NCBI RefSeq assembly: GCF_900142215.1
Contig: NZ_FRAC01000026.1
Span: 32,671-96,670 of the forward strand
Source of the DNA: Anaerocolumna jejuensis DSM 15929
GTDB taxonomy: Bacteria > Bacillota > Clostridia > Lachnospirales > Lachnospiraceae
Length of the DNA stretch: 64,000 bases
Direction: 5' to 3'
How positions within the stretch are numbered: position 1 is the stretch's first letter; each line of letters begins with the position of its first letter. The position numbers were made by a program, and so were the translations under genes. The notes beneath the pieces are model-generated. The model was not told where the DNA came from. It saw only the letters and a program-made list of their open reading frames with translations, and did not search any database. Shown here in pieces: positions 46,634 to 55,300 of this stretch.

Positions 46634-47023
46634 ATGTACACGATTAAAGAAGTCTCGGACAGGACCGGCCTATCCATCTATACCCTGCGTTACTATGACA
46701 AGGAAGGGCTCCTTCCTTTAATAAAACGTACTCCTTCTGGAATCCGTAAATTTTCCGATAACGATATCGCCTGGATTGGTTTAATCTGCTGTCTTAAGAA
46801 TTCCGGAATGTCTATTGATAATGTGAAAAAATTTATGAACCTTTGCCTTAAGGGGGAAGAAACTGCAGAAAACCGCAAAGAAATGCTTTTGGAGCACAAG
46901 GAGCACATTCTGCAGCAGATGAATGAACTGCAGAACAGCCTGAGCACAGTAAATTATAAAATCAATCATTACAAAGAAATAGGAATTTTCCATATAGACG
47001 GTGATAAGCAGGATGCTGTATAA
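46634..47023 (+). CDS. MerR-family transcriptional regulator
   Basis: 129 residues: MerR winged helix at ~1-70 with YTIKEVSDRTGLSIYTLRYY, DKEGLLP and the wing RTPSGIRKFSD, then the long coiled-coil dimer helix (~80-120). No C-terminal Cys cluster for metal or redox sensing, so it belongs to the general YhdM/AdhR-like branch that controls oxidoreductases. GGAGG 9 bases upstream. The MocR-type gene follows by 29 bases, likely same operon. Confidence 0.93.
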   Translation: MYTIKEVSDRTGLSIYTLRYYDKEGLLPLIKRTPSGIRKFSDNDIAWIGLICCLKNSGMSIDNVKKFMNLCLKGEETAENRKEMLLEHKEHILQQMNELQNSLSTVNYKINHYKEIGIFHIDGDKQDAV

Positions 47024-47052
47024 CAGCCGTAAATATTCCAAGGAGGCACTCC

Positions 47053-48486
47053 ATGCTCTCAATCCCCATAGACATTGAATCCTTTGTTCCTATGTACGAA
47101 CAGATATATTCCTATATAAAAAATGAAATCAAAGACGGCAGGCTCTCCGAGCATTATAAGCTTCCTTCTGCCAGAAGCCTGGCTGCCCATTTAAATATCA
47201 GCCGCAATACGGTAGATATGGCCTATTCCCAGCTGGTGTCAGAGGGTTATATCGAGGCGATTCCCAAAAGCGGCTTTTATGTGGCCGCTATTTCTGCTCT
47301 TGCTTCTATTCCTCTAATGCCGGTATCCAAAAAGGAAGAAAAAAAAGAGGAGAAAAAATCCTTTCATTACGATTTTTCTCCCTTTGCTATTGATATCAAC
47401 AGCTTCCCATATAATATCTGGAGAAAACTGTCAAAGGACTGCATGAACGAATACAACAACGAGCTTTTTCTATTAGGCGACAGCAAAGGAGACGAGGCTC
47501 TGCGTACTGCCATCGCCGGATATCTTTACAGCTCAAGGGGTGTTATCTGCTCTCCGGAGCAGATTATAGTAGGCGCAGGAACAGATTATCTTCTGCTCCT
47601 GCTCTCTAGGCTGTTCTTCTGGCAAAAGTTCGAAGCAGAAAATACCGCTCCCGCCCTTATGGCAATGGAAAACCCAACCTATAAAAGAGCTTATGAGATT
47701 TTTACCGGAATGCAGTTTGAGGTACTTCCCATAGAACTGGACCAGAATGGCATCTGCGTTGACAGCCTTTTTAAAACAAAGGCTGATATTGTATATGTAA
47801 CACCTTCCCACCAATACCCTCTTGGTGTGGTAATGCCTGTCAAGAGAAGGCAGGAGCTTCTCTCCTGGGCTTCCTTGAAAAGAGAACGCTACATCATTGA
47901 AGACGACCATGACAGCGAATTCCGCTATAAGGGAAAGCCGATACCTGCCCTTAAAGGTATGGATTCCCTGGGTAAGGTTATATATCTTGGTACTTTTTCA
48001 AGAGCCATTGCTCCTGCCATCCGTGTCGGATACATGGTACTGCCCGAGGAGCTGCTAATACTATATAAAAAACATCTGGGTATGTTCTCTTCAACCGTCT
48101 CCAGAGTGGACCAGTATATCATAACCCACTTTCTGTCAGACGGATATTTTGAGCGCCACCTTAATAAAATCCGAACTCTCTATAAGAATAAACACGACCT
48201 CCTGCTGCAGACATTAAAAATCTTCCATGACAGGATTATCATAGAAGGGGAACATGCCGGCCTCCATCTGGTGGTTTATTTTAAGACTTCCCTTACGGAA
48301 AAAGAGCTGCTTGACCTGGCCGCAGGCAACGGTATCAGGCTCTATGGCCTAAACAGGCATTATATAACACCTAATACCGGTACCCTGCCGGGAATTCTTC
48401 TTGGCTATGCCAATTTATCAGAAGAAGAAATTAAAAAGGGGACTCTTGCTTTATATGAGGTCTTAAAAGATATCTTAACAGTGTAG
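47053..48486 (+). CDS. MocR/PdxR-type regulator (GntR HTH fused to aminotransferase fold), catalytic Lys replaced by Arg
   Basis: 477 residues. GntR winged helix at ~8-75 (LPSARSLAAHLNISRNTVDM), a Lys/Glu-rich linker at ~90-105, then a fold-type I aminotransferase-like domain (~110-475) with ENPTYKRAYEIF, TPSHQYPLGVVM and IEDDHDSEFRY. MocR regulators normally bind PLP through a Lys in a string like FSKxLAP; here it is GTFSRAIAPAIR, i.e. R317. The codon is AGA, so a single base change from AAA would explain it. PLP would then bind only non-covalently or not at all. Family members control vitamin B6 or GABA genes; the target here is unknown. Confidence 0.9.
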   Translation: MLSIPIDIESFVPMYEQIYSYIKNEIKDGRLSEHYKLPSARSLAAHLNISRNTVDMAYSQLVSEGYIEAIPKSGFYVAAISALASIPLMPVSKKEEKKEEKKSFHYDFSPFAIDINSFPYNIWRKLSKDCMNEYNNELFLLGDSKGDEALRTAIAGYLYSSRGVICSPEQIIVGAGTDYLLLLLSRLFFWQKFEAENTAPALMAMENPTYKRAYEIFTGMQFEVLPIELDQNGICVDSLFKTKADIVYVTPSHQYPLGVVMPVKRRQELLSWASLKRERYIIEDDHDSEFRYKGKPIPALKGMDSLGKVIYLGTFSRAIAPAIRVGYMVLPEELLILYKKHLGMFSSTVSRVDQYIITHFLSDGYFERHLNKIRTLYKNKHDLLLQTLKIFHDRIIIEGEHAGLHLVVYFKTSLTEKELLDLAAGNGIRLYGLNRHYITPNTGTLPGILLGYANLSEEEIKKGTLALYEVLKDILTV

Positions 48487-48560
48487 AGGAACAGGCAGGC
48501 TGTGAGCATAAAGAAGCAAAGTAATATCAACTCAACAATGCTTTTTCACAGATTCTTGAC

Positions 48561-49547
48561 CTATATCTCAACCTCTTTATGAAAGTACTTCCTGCCATAA
48601 GCCAAATCCTTATCCATCTGGGCTTTCAGTTCATCCAGGGAATGAAATACTTCCTCTCCCCTCATTCTCTCTAAGAAGGATACCTGAATAAACTTCCCGT
48701 AAAGGTCATTGTCATAATCAAAAAGGTAGGTTTCCACCCGTTTCTCGGGAGTCACTCCTACTGTAGGATTATGTCCGATATTGGTAATGCCGGGATACTC
48801 CTGCCCGTCAATATTCGTAAGGGTAATATACACTCCATCCGGCGGCAGCAGCTTCGTCTTATCCGGTAACAGATTGGTAGTGGGAAAGCCTATTGTTCTT
48901 CCGATCTTTCTTCCATGGAGGACTTCTCCTCTCACAGAAAAGGGCCTGCCAAGAAGCTTTATTACCTTCTCCATGTTTCCTTTCCCGATCTGTTCTCTGA
49001 TACAGGAACTGCTGATTTCTTTCCTTTCACACTTGCTCCCATTGCATATCGCAGATTGGTCTGCGGTAGTAAGCTCTTTTCTTTCATACTTCTTCTTTTC
49101 TATGATTTCAAGTTCATAACCATATACAGATGCGTATTCTTCCAGCATCTTTGTATTTCCTCTTCGATTCCTGCCAAAACAGAAATCAGAGCCCACTGCA
49201 ATGTATTTTGCATCCATTTTATGAATCAGGATATCTTCAATAAATTTTTCCGGCTCCATGGACCTTGTTTCTTCCGTAAACGGAAAGGAAATCATAACAT
49301 CCACTCCGTATTCCTCAAGTATGTGCTGTTTTTCCTCTTCCGTATAGATTAATTCCATTTCTCTATCTGAAAGCAGGTTTACAGGATGATAGAGAAAGGT
49401 AAATACGACTGCATTTAATCCCTTTTTCTTTTGCTCTGTTATTTTATTCAGCAATAGCTGATGGCCTAAATGCAGCCCGTCAAACTTTCCCAGGGTAACC
49501 GCACTTTTTTCCAGATGAAAATCTGTTCTTCCTGCTATATATTCCAT
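48561..49547 (-). CDS. ribF: bifunctional riboflavin kinase / FAD synthetase, carrying an in-frame repeat insertion
   Basis: Converts riboflavin to FMN and FAD. The start MEYIAGRTDFHLEKSAVTLG is the natural N-terminus; 15 extra upstream codons belong to a palindromic repeat. FAD-synthetase domain: GKFDGLHLGHQLLL (nucleotidyltransferase HxGH), GSDFCFGRNRRGN, and ISSSCIREQI. Riboflavin-kinase domain from ~200: GRPFSVRGEVLHGRKIG, RTIGFPTTNLLP and GVYITL. Between KYERKE and ISSSCIRE stands an insertion of 19 residues (LTTADQSAICNGS then KCERKE), which is one shortened copy of the 78-bp repeat. Last gene of the ribosome-maturation operon order. Ribosome site before the ATG is poor (only GGG within repeat sequence). 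Confidence 0.93.
   Translation of the reverse strand: MEYIAGRTDFHLEKSAVTLGKFDGLHLGHQLLLNKITEQKKKGLNAVVFTFLYHPVNLLSDREMELIYTEEEKQHILEEYGVDVMISFPFTEETRSMEPEKFIEDILIHKMDAKYIAVGSDFCFGRNRRGNTKMLEEYASVYGYELEIIEKKKYERKELTTADQSAICNGSKCERKEISSSCIREQIGKGNMEKVIKLLGRPFSVRGEVLHGRKIGRTIGFPTTNLLPDKTKLLPPDGVYITLTNIDGQEYPGITNIGHNPTVGVTPEKRVETYLFDYDNDLYGKFIQVSFLERMRGEEVFHSLDELKAQMDKDLAYGRKYFHKEVEI
49024..49090 (-). repeat. palindromic coding-type repeat inside ribF (copy B, 57-bp net insertion)
   Basis: Same boundaries as the other copies (CTTTCACACTTGCTCCCATTG at the left, CTTTCATACTT at the right) but 21 bases (7 codons) shorter, so the reading frame is kept. Stem TATCGCAGA-ttgg-TCTGCGGTA retains pairing with one G-U. 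Direct repeats KYERKE / KCERKE at protein level mark the edges. Confidence 0.85.
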
Positions 49548-49550
49548 ATT

Positions 49551-49743
49551 TATACCCATTGCATATCGCAGGTAAGCCTGCGATACTGCCACAAATAAAA
49601 AGAGTGAAAGAATCTATAAGTGGCATCCTTTCAAATACGTTATTTTCTTTCACTCTTGCTCCCATTGCATACCGCAGGCCTGTCTGCGGTACTGCCATAA
49701 ATAATGGAGTGTGAAAGCGTTTTTCTTTCACACTTGCTCCCAT
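49551..49743 (-). repeat. two palindromic coding-type repeats in the truB-ribF gap (copies C1, C2)
   Basis: C2 (49647-49725) is a full 78-base unit followed by the first 19 bases of another. C1 (49551-49646) is a diverged copy with an inserted ~33-base stretch in the second hairpin. C1 arms differ from the consensus yet still pair: TATCGCAGG-taag-CCTGCGATA, and GAGTGAAAG with CTTTCACTC. C1 has a TAA in the frame that is open in the coding copies. C1 supplies the sequence immediately before the ribF start. Confidence 0.85.
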
Positions 49744-49749
49744 CGTGCT

Positions 49750-50658
49750 TTATAAAAACATTTTATAGGGTTTTATCATCCCTTCGTCCGGACAATACTT
49801 GTAAATACCGATAAAATTGTTTTCTCCGTCATAGATTCGGACTTTATCTGTCATATCAGACAAATCCGGTATTTTCTGCTCAAGTTGATCTATGTTTAAG
49901 AAGTTCCCATTATAAAGCTGCTTTTCAAATTCTTTCCTCACCGTTACTTTTGTATAATCGGGAAACATGTCCGGGACTTGAATAATATGTTCACTCAGCA
50001 CATCTTCTCTGTATTTCTCTTCTATCTCTTCTAATTTCAAGCTTTTGCTTAGCTCAAATTCCCCTGACCGTATTCTTGTCAGCTCCTTCATACAGCCTCC
50101 GCATAGAAGCTTTTCACCAATATCATGGCAAAGGGTTCTGATATAGGTTCCCTTGGAACAGTCCACTACTATAACCGCCTCCTTGGTTTCCATATTTAAT
50201 TCCTCCACCGTAATGCTATGTATTTCAACATTTCTGGCTTCCCTTGGAACTTCCTTTCCTTCTCTGGCTAATTCATAAAGGCGTCTTCCTTCTATCTTAA
50301 GGGCAGAGTACATGGGCGGAATCTGGGCATAGGGGCCCTGAAAAGAATAAATGGCATGAAGTATCTCTTCTTTTCCTGCCGCTACCGGTTTTTCTGCCAA
50401 TACCTTACCGGTAATATCCTGGGTATCCGTAGTTGTTCCAAGAAGCAATACTGCCCGGTAAGTCTTGCTCTTATCCGTTAAGATATCACACAGCTTTGTT
50501 CCGCTGCCGAGGCAGACCGGCAGGACCCCTTCTGCATCAGGGTCGAGGGTTCCAGTATGTCCGATTTTCTTCTGCTTTAATATTCCCCGAAGTTTAGCCA
50601 CAACATCGTGAGAGGTATAACCTTTTTCCTTGTATACATTAATAATTCCGTTTATCAA
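49750..50658 (-). CDS. truB: tRNA pseudouridine-55 synthase
   Basis: Isomerises U55 in the T-loop of tRNAs. 302 residues. N-terminal GIINVYKEKGYTSHDVV, the catalytic-Asp motif HTGTLDPDAEGVLPVCLG (D at about residue 39), the YAQIPPMYSALKIEGRRLYE loop and GTYIRTLCHDIGEKL, plus a C-terminal PUA-like part. Overlap and order (nrnA 17 bases upstream) fit the operon. Downstream, the gap to ribF is filled by palindromic repeats. Confidence 0.97.
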   Translation of the reverse strand: MINGIINVYKEKGYTSHDVVAKLRGILKQKKIGHTGTLDPDAEGVLPVCLGSGTKLCDILTDKSKTYRAVLLLGTTTDTQDITGKVLAEKPVAAGKEEILHAIYSFQGPYAQIPPMYSALKIEGRRLYELAREGKEVPREARNVEIHSITVEELNMETKEAVIVVDCSKGTYIRTLCHDIGEKLLCGGCMKELTRIRSGEFELSKSLKLEEIEEKYREDVLSEHIIQVPDMFPDYTKVTVRKEFEKQLYNGNFLNIDQLEQKIPDLSDMTDKVRIYDGENNFIGIYKYCPDEGMIKPYKMFL

Positions 50659-50675
50659 CCAAATGCTCCTGTTCC

Positions 50676-51629
50676 TTAACTGTTTTTTAGCTGAAATTCA
50701 ATATGAGGCGTAAGATTATTGACAACATCGTGCAGGGTACCGTGAAGTGTACAGCCTGCTGCCATGATATGTCCGCCGCCGCCGAAGTATACGGCAATCT
50801 TTCTGACATCTACTACGCCGTTGGAGCGCATACTTACCTTATATTCACGGAAATCCGTTTCATAAATCAGTATGGCCACTTCTACTCCCTTCGTTATTCG
50901 AAGCTGGTCAATAATTCCGTCCAGGTCTGTGGATTCCACTTCATAAAATTCCATTGTTTTTTTGCTGACTGAGGATACAATACATTTTCCGTCAAGCAGA
51001 AGAATGCTCTCTAAAAGACATCTTCCTAACACCTGGTTCTGATGATAATCCTTCCGGTAGAAGGTCTCATCAATCATTTCCGAAAAAGGAACTCCCAGCT
51101 CAATCAGGCTTCCTGCTATCTCCATGGTCCTCTTTGTGGTGTTGCTGTGCTTAAACACGCCTGTATCATGTATGATACCCATATAGAGGGCCTTTGCAAT
51201 AGTAAGGTCAATATATTTTTTATCCATCAGCTCATAAAGGACCTCACAGGTCGAACTGGCGTCTGCCACCACATAATTTACCTGAGCAAAATTAGTGTTA
51301 CTGATATGGTGGTCGATATTTATGGACTTTTTTGCACTTTTAAAATATTCTTCCGCAAATCCCAGCCTGTCGGAGCTTCCGCTGTCAAGTGAAATGAAAA
51401 CATCATACTCTTTCTTATTATCACTGTTTTGTAATACCCTGTCCGAATCTTCCGTAATCCGAAGCTTTTCCGGTATCTCTTCCAGATAAAAGTCAATCTG
51501 TGCCTCTTTATTAATCCGGCTCAAATAACGGTATAGGGCCAGACAGGAACCGGCACAGTCCCCATCCGGCCTCATATGCCCGGCTATTCCAATACTCTTA
51601 ACATTCCCCACTTCTTTTAGTAAATCCAT
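50676..51629 (-). CDS. nrnA: DHH/DHHA1 phosphoesterase (bifunctional oligoribonuclease / pAp phosphatase)
   Basis: Degrades 2-5 nt RNA oligomers and 3'-phosphoadenosine 5'-phosphate. 317 residues. DHH domain: GHMRPDGDCAGSCLALY (first metal site), SLDSGSSDRLG, INIDHHISNTNF (DHH), TGVFKHSNTT; DHHA1 domain: RSNGVVDVRKIA and FGGGGHIMAAGCT. Standard place between rbfA and truB. Confidence 0.95.
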   Translation of the reverse strand: MDLLKEVGNVKSIGIAGHMRPDGDCAGSCLALYRYLSRINKEAQIDFYLEEIPEKLRITEDSDRVLQNSDNKKEYDVFISLDSGSSDRLGFAEEYFKSAKKSINIDHHISNTNFAQVNYVVADASSTCEVLYELMDKKYIDLTIAKALYMGIIHDTGVFKHSNTTKRTMEIAGSLIELGVPFSEMIDETFYRKDYHQNQVLGRCLLESILLLDGKCIVSSVSKKTMEFYEVESTDLDGIIDQLRITKGVEVAILIYETDFREYKVSMRSNGVVDVRKIAVYFGGGGHIMAAGCTLHGTLHDVVNNLTPHIEFQLKNS

Positions 51630-51662
51630 TCACCATACCTCCCTGCTTTTATCAATTGCCAT

Positions 51663-52058
51663 CTATTCTGTCATAGAATCGTCACTTTCTTTGCCGTCTT
51701 CCTGTAAATCTTTTGTAACTTCATTTATCAGATGGGACATATTGACACCATATTCGATAGATTGGTCTATGATAAAGATTAATTCCGGGGTGTTTCTCAA
51801 ATTAATTGATTTAGCCAGCTGCCCTCTCATATAAGGAGCCGCACTGCGCAAACCGGCCAGTGTATTCTTTTGTACCTGTTCATCACCAAGCACACTGATA
51901 TATACCTTGGCATGCTTTAGATCCGGTGCCACATCCACCGCGACCACAGAGGTCATAGGCTGAATTCTCGGATCCTTTATCTCTCTGCTTATTAACTGGC
52001 TTAATTCTCTTTGAACCTCACCATTGATTCTTGTATTTTTGATACTGTTTTTCCTCAT
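51663..52058 (-). CDS. rbfA: 30S ribosome-binding factor A
   Basis: Small KH-fold factor for late 16S rRNA/30S maturation, cold adaptation. 131 residues; N-terminal RINGEVQRELSQLISREIKD, then DVAPDLKHAKVYISVLG, ending RNTPELIFIIDQSIEYG as in family members, with an acidic tail. Follows infB after 253 bases, which is longer than other gaps in this operon and holds a perfect 8-bp stem-loop. Confidence 0.95.
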   Translation of the reverse strand: MRKNSIKNTRINGEVQRELSQLISREIKDPRIQPMTSVVAVDVAPDLKHAKVYISVLGDEQVQKNTLAGLRSAAPYMRGQLAKSINLRNTPELIFIIDQSIEYGVNMSHLINEVTKDLQEDGKESDDSMTE

Positions 52059-52255
52059 ATAAACCTCTCTCTTGGATTTTGCCTCTTGAAATATTTATAG
52101 GTCATTTCCCATGATTTAATAAATCTTTTAAGGTAGTACTACTATTACTATTTCCCTTATTTCTTTCCCCATGCACTTTCAGCCTGGATACTTCTGTCTT
52201 ACATTTATAAAATCCGGATTCTTAGTTAAATGTCCCTATTTTCTTTCTTAAGGCT

Positions 52256-52298
52256 TGCGCCATAAGGATTCTATTCTTTCTAATCTCCCCATGGCGCA
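52256..52298 (-). other. stem-loop in the infB-rbfA gap
   Basis: TGCGCCAT / ATGGCGCA around 27 bases, no T-run. More likely an mRNA processing or stabilising hairpin than a terminator, since the operon continues. Confidence 0.4.
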
Positions 52299-52311
52299 GT
52301 ATTTTACCTTA

Positions 52312-55300
52312 TTACTTTCTTGGAACTTCTTCCATAATATAAAACTCTACCTGGTCAAATTCTTTGATATCATTGAATTTTTCAAATACCAGACCGCATT
52401 CATAACCTGCTGCTACTTCTTTCACGTCATCCTTAAAGCGCTTCAAGGAAGCCAGGTTGCCCTCGAAAATCTGCACGCCTTCTCTGGATATTCTGGAAAA
52501 GCAGCCTCTTTGAATCTTACCGTCAAGGCAATAGGAACCTGCTATTATACCAAGACCGGAGGCCTTAAATACCTGCCTTACTTCCGCATGGCCAATGACT
52601 TTCTCTTCATAGATAGGCTCTAACATTCCCTTCATTGCGGATTCTACATCCTCAATTGCATTGTATATTACACGGTAAAGTCTTAAATCTACTTTTTCAC
52701 TTTCAGCCTTATCCTTTGCCACATTATCCGGCCTTACATTAAAGCCTATGATAATGGCATTGGAAGCACTGGCAAGGTTAACATCAGATTCATTGATAGC
52801 ACCAACACCACCATGTATAATTCTGACCGCTACTTCTTCGTTGCTTAGCTTTAACAAGCTTTGCTTCATAGCTTCTACCGAACCCTGAACATCTGCTTTT
52901 ATGATGATGTTCAGTTCTTTTATATTGCCGGCTTTAATCTGAGAAAATAATCCGTCAAGGGAAAGCTTTGCTTTGGTATCCTCCAACAGCTTTTCTCTGC
53001 CCTGGGAGATATAGGTCTCTGAAATGGCCCTTGCCTCTTTTTCGGTATCCGTTGCTATAAAGATTTCTCCTGCATCGGGTACTTCATTTAACCCAAGAAT
53101 CTCTACGGGAGTGGAAGGAGCCGCATCCTTTACTCTTCTTCCCTTATCATCCATCATCGCTCTTACCTTACCATAGGCAGAACCGATTGCAATGGAATCT
53201 CCGACATGAAGGGTTCCCTTCTGTACAAGAACGGTAGCAACAGGGCCTCTTCCCTTATCAAGCTCTGCTTCAATTACAATACCTCTGGCATTTCTGTCCG
53301 GATTAGCCTTTAATTCTACTAACTCTGATGTGAGGATAATCATTTCAAGAAGCTGTTCAATACCTTCCTTGGTGTGTGCAGACACGGGAACGAATATGGT
53401 ATCACCGCCCCAATCTTCTGCTACCAGCTCATATTCCGTTAATTCCTGCTTTACACGTTCAATATTGGCACTGGGCTTATCAATTTTATTGATTGCAACG
53501 ATAATCTGTATACCGGCTGCTTTTGCATGGCTGATGGCCTCTATTGTCTGAGGCATTACACCGTCATCTGCCGCAACTACCAGAATTGCAATATCAGTAG
53601 ACTGGGCACCACGCATTCTCATGGAGGTGAAGGCTTCATGTCCGGGTGTATCCAGGAAGGTTATCTTCTCACCATTTACTTCCACTACATAAGCTCCGAT
53701 GTGCTGGGTGATACCACCTGCCTCATGGGAGGTTACATTGGTCTCTCTGATAGCATCCAAAAGAGAAGTCTTACCATGGTCAACATGACCCATTACGCAG
53801 ACAACAGGAGGTCTCTTTACAAGTGTGCTGGCATCCTCTTCTTCTTCCTTTAAAAGCTCTTTGATGACATCCACTTTTACTTCATGCTCTGCAATGATTT
53901 CATACTCAATGGCAATTTCTTCTGCCTCTTCAAAGGTGATTTCCTGATTAATGGAGACCATCTTGCCGGAAAGGAACAGCTTCTTTACAAGGGTAGCTGC
54001 CGGCATTTTCATCTTATCTGCCAGTTCCTTTATGGTTAGTATATCCGGAAGAATAATTGTCTTAATCTCATCTTCCTTATTTTCCAGCTGAACAGCCTTT
54101 GGCTTAATAAACTGGCCCTTCTTAGGCAGCTTGATTTCGTCATTGTTCTCGTTATGGAAATCCTTCTCATAGCTGTTCTTTGTATTTTTAGCATTTTTAT
54201 TTACTCTGCTGTTTCTAACGCTTACAGAATCACTTCTTGACATTCCAATAGGTCCATCGAACTTCTTAGTGGAATCCGTTCTGTTTCCAGTACTTCTCCT
54301 TCTGTTATCATTGGTGTCATCTTTATCCTTATTCATGCCGCCAAATCTGTCATAGCCTCTGTTATCTGAGGACTGGCCGTTGTTACGGTTAGAAGAGTTT
54401 CCATTATAGGGGCGGTAGCCATTGCCATTCCCATTCCCTGCTGGCCTTCCTCCTCCTGAGTAAGGTCTTCCCTGTCCGTTTCCTGATGGCCTGTTCTGAG
54501 AATCATTGTTTCTGTTATATCCCTGGCCGCTTCCATCATTGTTCCTGTTATATCCCTGACCGGTACTTCCATAACTGTTTCTGTTATACTGCCCCTGACC
54601 GGTACCTCCATTATTGTTTCTGTTATACTGTCCCTGGCCGGTGCCTCCGTTATTATTTCTGTTATACTGCCCTTGGCCGGTACCACCGTTATTGTTTCTG
54701 TTATACTGTCCCTGGCCGGTACCACCGTTATTGTTTCTGTTATACTGTCCCTGGCCGGTACCACCGTTATTGTTTCTGTTATACTGTCCCTGATTATTAT
54801 TTCCATAGGAATTGTTTCCGTAAGGACGGTTTGCTCCGCCTGCTGAATAACCTTGGTTACTGCCCCCTCTGTCATTCTGAGGTCTTCCGCCGTTTCCTTG
54901 CTGTCCATACTGTCCCTGTGAACGATTTTCGCCGTAAGGGCGGTTCTGATTATTCTGATTTCCCTGGCGGTAAGGTGTATTCTGTCCCTGACCCTGATTA
55001 TGAGCACCCTGTGCTCGAGTGAAGCCTTCTCTATCTGCCCTCTGTCCCTGGTCCTGTCTCTGATAAGGAGGTCTGTCGGATCCCTGAGCATGAGTGCCCT
55101 GTCCTTGAGCATGAGCTCCCTGCCCTTGAGCTCCCTGTGTTTGAGCTCCTTGAGCTCTGGTAAAGCCTTCTCTTTCCGGTCTTTGTCCCTGGTCTTGCCT
55201 TACCCCCTGCTGATGAGGACGTCTTTCTGAGTTATCGTTGTAATTTCTCTGGTTTCCGTCCGGTCTTTGTCCCTGATTATTCCTGTTGTTATAACCATCT

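Noticed and set aside
49480..49743. 87-codon open frame upstream of and into ribF
   Set aside because: It reads the palindromic repeats and then ribF in another frame; no ribosome site, no recognisable product.
54565..54800. CRISPR array in the infB region
   Set aside because: Perfect tandem 39-bp units in frame with the IF-2 gene and no spacers.
54333..55112. Long open frames on both strands inside infB (259 and 178 codons)
   Set aside because: They are shadows of the repetitive Gly/Asn/Gln-rich coding region; products are simple-sequence peptides and lack ribosome sites.
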